Origin: Udaeobacter sp025935755
Lineage (GTDB): Bacteria; Verrucomicrobiota; Verrucomicrobiia; Chthoniobacterales; UBA10450
Assembly (NCBI GenBank): GCA_036278715.1
Contig: DASUKN010000083.1
Location: 1-50,901, forward strand
Length of the DNA: 50,901 nucleotides
Reading direction: 5' to 3'
The notes below the pieces were generated by a model. The model saw only the letters and a program-made list of their open reading frames with translations. It searched no databases and was not told the DNA's origin. Positions 48,099-50,901 of this stretch are shown here, piece by piece (within the stretch, counting starts at the first letter, position 1; every line of letters starts with the position of its first letter). Position numbers and translations under genes: made by a program.

Positions 48099-49013
48099 TT
48101 AAAGCGGCCCGCGATAACGGCGGAGCCGGATTGCCACAGCGATGAACACCGCCGCGACGGTGAGTCCGAGCCAGAGACCAGGCGAACTCAGGTAGGCCGC
48201 GGGAGTGAGTCGTGGGCAATCGACCGAGTGCATCTGAAAGGCAAATGCCTTCGGTGCGAATCCCATTAAGCGATCCTTCAGCATGGACCCAAAATGCGAA
48301 GTGCCGAATGTAATTCTTTCGAAAAACGCGATTGCGAGGAACGGCAGGACAGCCCAGAGGAAAGTTGCGCGCCGCGCCCAGCCTGAAACCAACAAAGCCC
48401 AGCCGTAAATCGGCGCATGCCAGAGAGCAATGGCGGCCAATCCGTAAAGAAGAATGAATGCGTTGCGAAGCAACGGAACGTATGTCCAGGTCGATGCAGG
48501 GCTCATGCCGTGAGCGATCAATAACACGGTGGTCCAAATCATCATCAACACCTGTGTCGCCAGTACGACCGCAAAGGTCAGCAATGGCAGAACGACGAGC
48601 GGGATCGTCGCTTTCGAGAACAAAGTGGTACGATCGGATACGGGAAGCGATTTCCAGAACAGGACGCTGCGATCGCGACGTTCGCCGTAGAGCGCGTCGA
48701 GACAATAGAATACGCCTACAATGAACGCAGTGAGTATTAACATGATTGCTGCCATGTTATAGGGCATCTCGATTGCAGCTCGCGCTTTCGCAGGATCCAG
48801 GAGCAAAACTTCCCGGCGGCGTTCCGGCAGCCCAATGGTGCTGACCAGGAAGCCGAACAAGACAACGATGGCAACGAGTACCGGGGCGACGTAAATCGAA
48901 CGGTTCTCCCAAATTTCCCGGCGCACCGACCAATAGAACGGCTGCGGTGCGGGTCTGTTACCGGGGTCGCTGACCCCGGCCGACTGCGATACGATGTTTG
49001 ATTGAGCATTCAT
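48099..49013 (-). CDS. ABC-2-type transporter permease
   Basis: The ATG at 49013 (MNAQSNIVSQSAG) gives 304 residues; the longer frame to 49133 runs into the inverted-repeat element and is rejected. There are about six hydrophobic helices, the first at VAPVLVAIVVLFGFLVSTIG, then MAAIMLILTAFIVGVFYCLD, followed by ALYGERRDRSVLFWKSLPVS, a segment typical of ABC-2 permeases paired with YtrA-type regulators. It partners the ATPase upstream. Codons for VSDPGNRP near the N-terminus are read from a perfect palindrome, so a repeat appears inside the coding sequence. The substrate is unknown. Confidence 0.85.
   Translation of the reverse strand: MNAQSNIVSQSAGVSDPGNRPAPQPFYWSVRREIWENRSIYVAPVLVAIVVLFGFLVSTIGLPERRREVLLLDPAKARAAIEMPYNMAAIMLILTAFIVGVFYCLDALYGERRDRSVLFWKSLPVSDRTTLFSKATIPLVVLPLLTFAVVLATQVLMMIWTTVLLIAHGMSPASTWTYVPLLRNAFILLYGLAAIALWHAPIYGWALLVSGWARRATFLWAVLPFLAIAFFERITFGTSHFGSMLKDRLMGFAPKAFAFQMHSVDCPRLTPAAYLSSPGLWLGLTVAAVFIAVAIRLRRYRGPL
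48961..48979. repeat. Perfect palindrome inside the ABC-2 permease frame
   Basis: CCGGGGTC, loop GCT, GACCCCGG: an 8-bp stem. Its core GGGTCGCTGACCC is identical to the palindrome at 11028-11040 that ends the cyclase-like gene. Confidence 0.7.
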
Positions 49014-49044
49014 CTCGTCAGATTCATTTCGGCGGTGGCAGAGT

Positions 49045-49195
49045 CTGGGGAGCGCACGCCTGCAGCGTGCTGGCGAAGGCATCCTGCTTTCGCGATCTTT
49101 TTTCAAAGCTGACTTTTGCGCACGCTGCGACATTCAGTTGAAGTTCGTCTCCGCAGAATGCGGAGACCAGCACGCTAGAAGCGTGCGCTCCCCAG
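49045..49195. repeat. 151-bp inverted-repeat element, CTGGGGAGCGC family
   Basis: The arms 49045-49073 and 49167-49195 match inversely at 26 of 29 positions, starting CTGGGGAGCGCACGC. Next to the right arm is a second perfect hairpin, GTCTCCGCA, loop GAA, TGCGGAGAC (49147-49167). It fills the gap between the ABC ATPase and permease genes and is the best-preserved member of the family. Confidence 0.85.
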
Positions 49196-49205
49196 ACCTG
49201 GGCGC

Positions 49206-50108
49206 TCATCGCAATGCCCCTTTCTCCTTCGCGATGGCGACGTGCTCTTCCAGCGTGCTCGCGCTGTTCGTCATCACGGCAACAAACAGATCGGCGATGC
49301 TCGGACGACGAACCTCGCCCAGTAATTCGAGCCGGTCGCGGTCCACCCGATCGAATAACAACACGCTGCGTCCAAACACCGGCCGCTCATGCATCGGTTT
49401 CAAGACCCGTGCGGCAGCGAGATGCTCGGGATTCACCATCACTTCGAAATAACGCGAGTCGAATTCTTCCATGCTGCACTCGAGTACAATGCGACCCCGG
49501 TTGATGAACACGAGATCTGTCAACACATCCTGAACCTCTTCCACCTGATGGGTTGTCACGATGATCGTGCGGGTGCGATCGAAATAATCGTTTAACAGCG
49601 AATCATAGAATTGTTTGCGATACAAAATGTCGAGCCCAAGCGTGGGCTCATCGAGCACAAGCAATCGCGCGTCGATTGCCATCACAATCGCGAGATGCAA
49701 CTGCGCCACCATTCCCTTCGACAATTCCCTGACTTTGCTAGTCTGTTTGATCGTCGTTCGTGCCAAAAAATTTTGTGCCTTGGCGCGATCGAACCGCGGA
49801 TGCACGCCCGCGACATAATCGAGCAACTGTGACACCCGAATCCAGCGCGGTAACACGGCCACATCAGCGATAAAGGAAACATCGCGCATGAGCTCGTCAC
49901 GGTTGGTCCACGGATCGCGACCGAGCACCTTCAGTTGTCCCTCATAAGATGTCAGGCCAAGAATCGCATTCAGCGCAGTTGTCTTGCCTGCGCCGTTAGG
50001 CCCGATCATTCCAAGGATGCGGCCTTCCTCCACGCGCAAGTCGATGCCGTCCAGCGCTACAGTTGTTCCGAACGTCTTGCGGAGATTGCGTGCTTCTATC
50101 GTCGCCAT
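49206..50108 (-). CDS. ABC transporter ATP-binding protein
   Basis: The ATG at 50108 gives 300 residues starting MATIEARNLRKTFG; the frame back to 50138 overlaps the regulator gene. It has Walker A GMIGPNGAGKTTAL, signature ELSKGMVAQLHLA (LSKGM for LSGGQ, common in this group), Walker B ARLLVLDEPTLGLD and the switch His in IIVTTHQVEEVQ. A C-terminal extension (about 215-300) is typical of YtrB/BcrA-like ATPases. It powers the ABC-2 permease downstream. It starts 4 bp after the GntR gene stop. Confidence 0.95.
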   Translation of the reverse strand: MATIEARNLRKTFGTTVALDGIDLRVEEGRILGMIGPNGAGKTTALNAILGLTSYEGQLKVLGRDPWTNRDELMRDVSFIADVAVLPRWIRVSQLLDYVAGVHPRFDRAKAQNFLARTTIKQTSKVRELSKGMVAQLHLAIVMAIDARLLVLDEPTLGLDILYRKQFYDSLLNDYFDRTRTIIVTTHQVEEVQDVLTDLVFINRGRIVLECSMEEFDSRYFEVMVNPEHLAAARVLKPMHERPVFGRSVLLFDRVDRDRLELLGEVRRPSIADLFVAVMTNSASTLEEHVAIAKEKGALR

Positions 50109-50112
50109 GGCA

Positions 50113-50487
50113 TTAACGTTTCTTCTGTGATGAGCCACGCGCTGCGGTATCCAGCTCTCGCTGCGTAAGGCCGAGTCTCTCGATCTTTTCCGCGATACGC
50201 GGCCATTCGTTCGTGAGGAATTTCTGGCGTTCGCCCTTCAGCAACTGCTCGCGCGCCCCCGGTTTAACGAACATACCGAGGCCGCGCTTCACCTCGACCA
50301 GCTCCTCATCGACTAATTCTTGATAAGCCTTCAGCACCGTAAGCGGGTTGACGCGAAACTCGGCTGCGACGGTGCGCACGGAGGGCAACGGATCGCCTTC
50401 GTTGAGTACGCCATCGAGAATCATATGCACGCCACGATCGCGAAGTTGGCGATAGATTGGTTGATTGTCATTCCATTCACGATTCAT
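50113..50487 (-). CDS. GntR-family regulator, YtrA type
   Basis: The 124-residue protein has an N-terminal winged helix-turn-helix (about 10-75): QPIYRQLRDRGVHMILDGVL, EGDPLPSVRTVAAEFRVNPLTVLKAYQELV and VKRGLGMFVKPGA. It then has the short helical tail typical of the YtrA subfamily, with no large effector domain. YtrA regulators repress the ABC operon they head; the adjacent ATPase and permease genes fit this. A palindrome upstream is a candidate operator. Confidence 0.95.
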   Translation of the reverse strand: MNREWNDNQPIYRQLRDRGVHMILDGVLNEGDPLPSVRTVAAEFRVNPLTVLKAYQELVDEELVEVKRGLGMFVKPGAREQLLKGERQKFLTNEWPRIAEKIERLGLTQRELDTAARGSSQKKR

Positions 50488-50561
50488 TCGGCGCTCCAGA
50501 CAGCCGTTTTGCCGCGCGAGTGGACCGGCTCCGGTTGAGCGGTGGATGTCATATAGTGATG

Positions 50562-50571
50562 TAGTTAACTA
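50562..50571. promoter_or_regulatory. Candidate GntR operator palindrome
   Basis: The perfect palindrome TAGTTAACTA sits in an AT-rich stretch (50551-50580) about 75 bp upstream of the regulator start, in otherwise GC-rich DNA. On the minus strand TTGCAA, 17 bp, TTAACT could form a weak promoter overlapping it. YtrA-type regulators bind such AT-rich palindromes, so autoregulation is plausible. Confidence 0.4.
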
Positions 50572-50658
50572 TAACAGTATTTCACTTGCAACATCTTTTT
50601 GTAACCATTTTTTGCCCCTCCCCACTCTTCTCCGGGTTATTGGAGAGAACGAACCGCG

Positions 50659-50901
50659 CTAAACGCGCACTCCTTCAGCCAATTTTACCAGGGTAAACAG
50701 TGCATGATTTACCGGCACGGGGATGCCGAACTCCGCACCGCGACGAGCAATATAGCCGTTGAGTGCATCGATCTCCGTCGATCGGCCGCGATTCAAATCC
50801 TGCGCGGTCGAAGAAAACGCGTCTGCCATTTGCGTGGCGAGCTCCATCGCCGCTGCCATCCCCGATTCACGATCATTAACGCCCGGCAAAACGACGCCAG
50901 C
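50659..50901 (-). CDS. Ketopantoate reductase-like protein, C-terminal part (cut by window edge)
   Basis: The last 80 codons of a frame entering from the right edge: AGVVLPGVNDRE, then STAQDLNRGRSTEIDALNGY, IARRGAEFGIPVPVNHALFT and LVKLAEGVRV. The block around RGRSTEIDALNGYI and GIPVPVN is the conserved C-terminal domain of 2-dehydropantoate 2-reductase (PanE/ApbA). The family reduces ketopantoate to pantoate with NADPH in coenzyme A synthesis, but many paralogues have other 2-keto substrates. The N-terminal Rossmann domain lies outside the window. Confidence 0.88.
   Translation of the reverse strand, partial: AGVVLPGVNDRESGMAAAMELATQMADAFSSTAQDLNRGRSTEIDALNGYIARRGAEFGIPVPVNHALFTLVKLAEGVRV

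Noticed and set aside
47971..48705. 244-residue frame overlapping the ABC-2 permease on the same strand
   Set aside because: Arg/Ser-rich out-of-frame shadow; the permease frame has proper membrane helices.

Overview
The window looks like a chromosomal segment of a soil-type member of the Verrucomicrobiota, probably close to Chthoniobacterales/Udaeobacter. This is inferred from gene content and not from a marker gene. The clues are a stand-alone SWIB-domain protein, a GreA with a very long N-terminal extension, a TIGR04073 exosortase-associated protein, an aroA-cmk-plsC run, Pro-rich lipoproteins ending in a GFPPGTEVKDPYT motif, and spacers full of palindromic repeats. No phage, plasmid, IS transposase, CRISPR, rRNA or tRNA gene was seen.

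Layout. 1-6.5 kb (minus): partial sensor kinase, NtrC-type regulator, ADOP-type ABC permease, MbfA-like ferritin/VIT1 iron exporter, EamA exporter. 6.5-8.2 kb: a repeat nest around a GlsB-type membrane protein. 8.2-11 kb: serA and a lycopene-cyclase-like membrane protein. 11-18.4 kb: the most striking region, with three KimA-type potassium transporter paralogues. Two of them stand in tandem, each behind a recognisable cyclic-di-AMP (ydaO/yuaA) riboswitch, followed by an rlmD-like methyltransferase overlapping tail to tail. 18.5-23 kb: a MASE1 remnant, TIGR04073, TerC, the long GreA-type factor and rsmE. 23-28 kb (minus): an apparent operon STAS - PP2C phosphatase - grpE - dnaJ - HMG-CoA lyase - rsmE, joining partner-switching signalling with the DnaK co-chaperones.

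28-35 kb: a natural fusion of an MBL-fold DNA exonuclease with an ATP-dependent DNA ligase, small lipoproteins, and aroA-cmk-plsC. 35-39 kb: receiver-PP2C response regulator, SWIB protein, secreted thioredoxin-like protein, FmdB zinc ribbon, DUF6958-like protein and an HD-like protein. 39-43 kb: a homoaconitase-like plus homoisocitrate/isopropylmalate-dehydrogenase-like pair. 43-48 kb (minus): two DUF4386 membrane proteins, a SnoaL-like protein and a membrane-anchored MDR reductase in a tightly coupled run, then a cupin and a zinc alcohol dehydrogenase. 48-50.6 kb: a GntR(YtrA)-ABC ATPase-ABC permease operon. The right edge cuts a ketopantoate-reductase-like gene.

The spacers carry at least four repeat families: 96-bp REPIN-like doublets, 140-150-bp elements with CYGGGGAGCGC ends, TGTCAT-ended inverted repeats, and GTAGCC/CTGTCG repeats including a 67-bp tandem array. 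Short perfect hairpins sit at many gene ends and also inside two reading frames. The best candidates for follow-up are the duplicated riboswitch-KimA unit with a divergent third paralogue, the exonuclease-ligase fusion, and the repeat families that reach into coding sequence.
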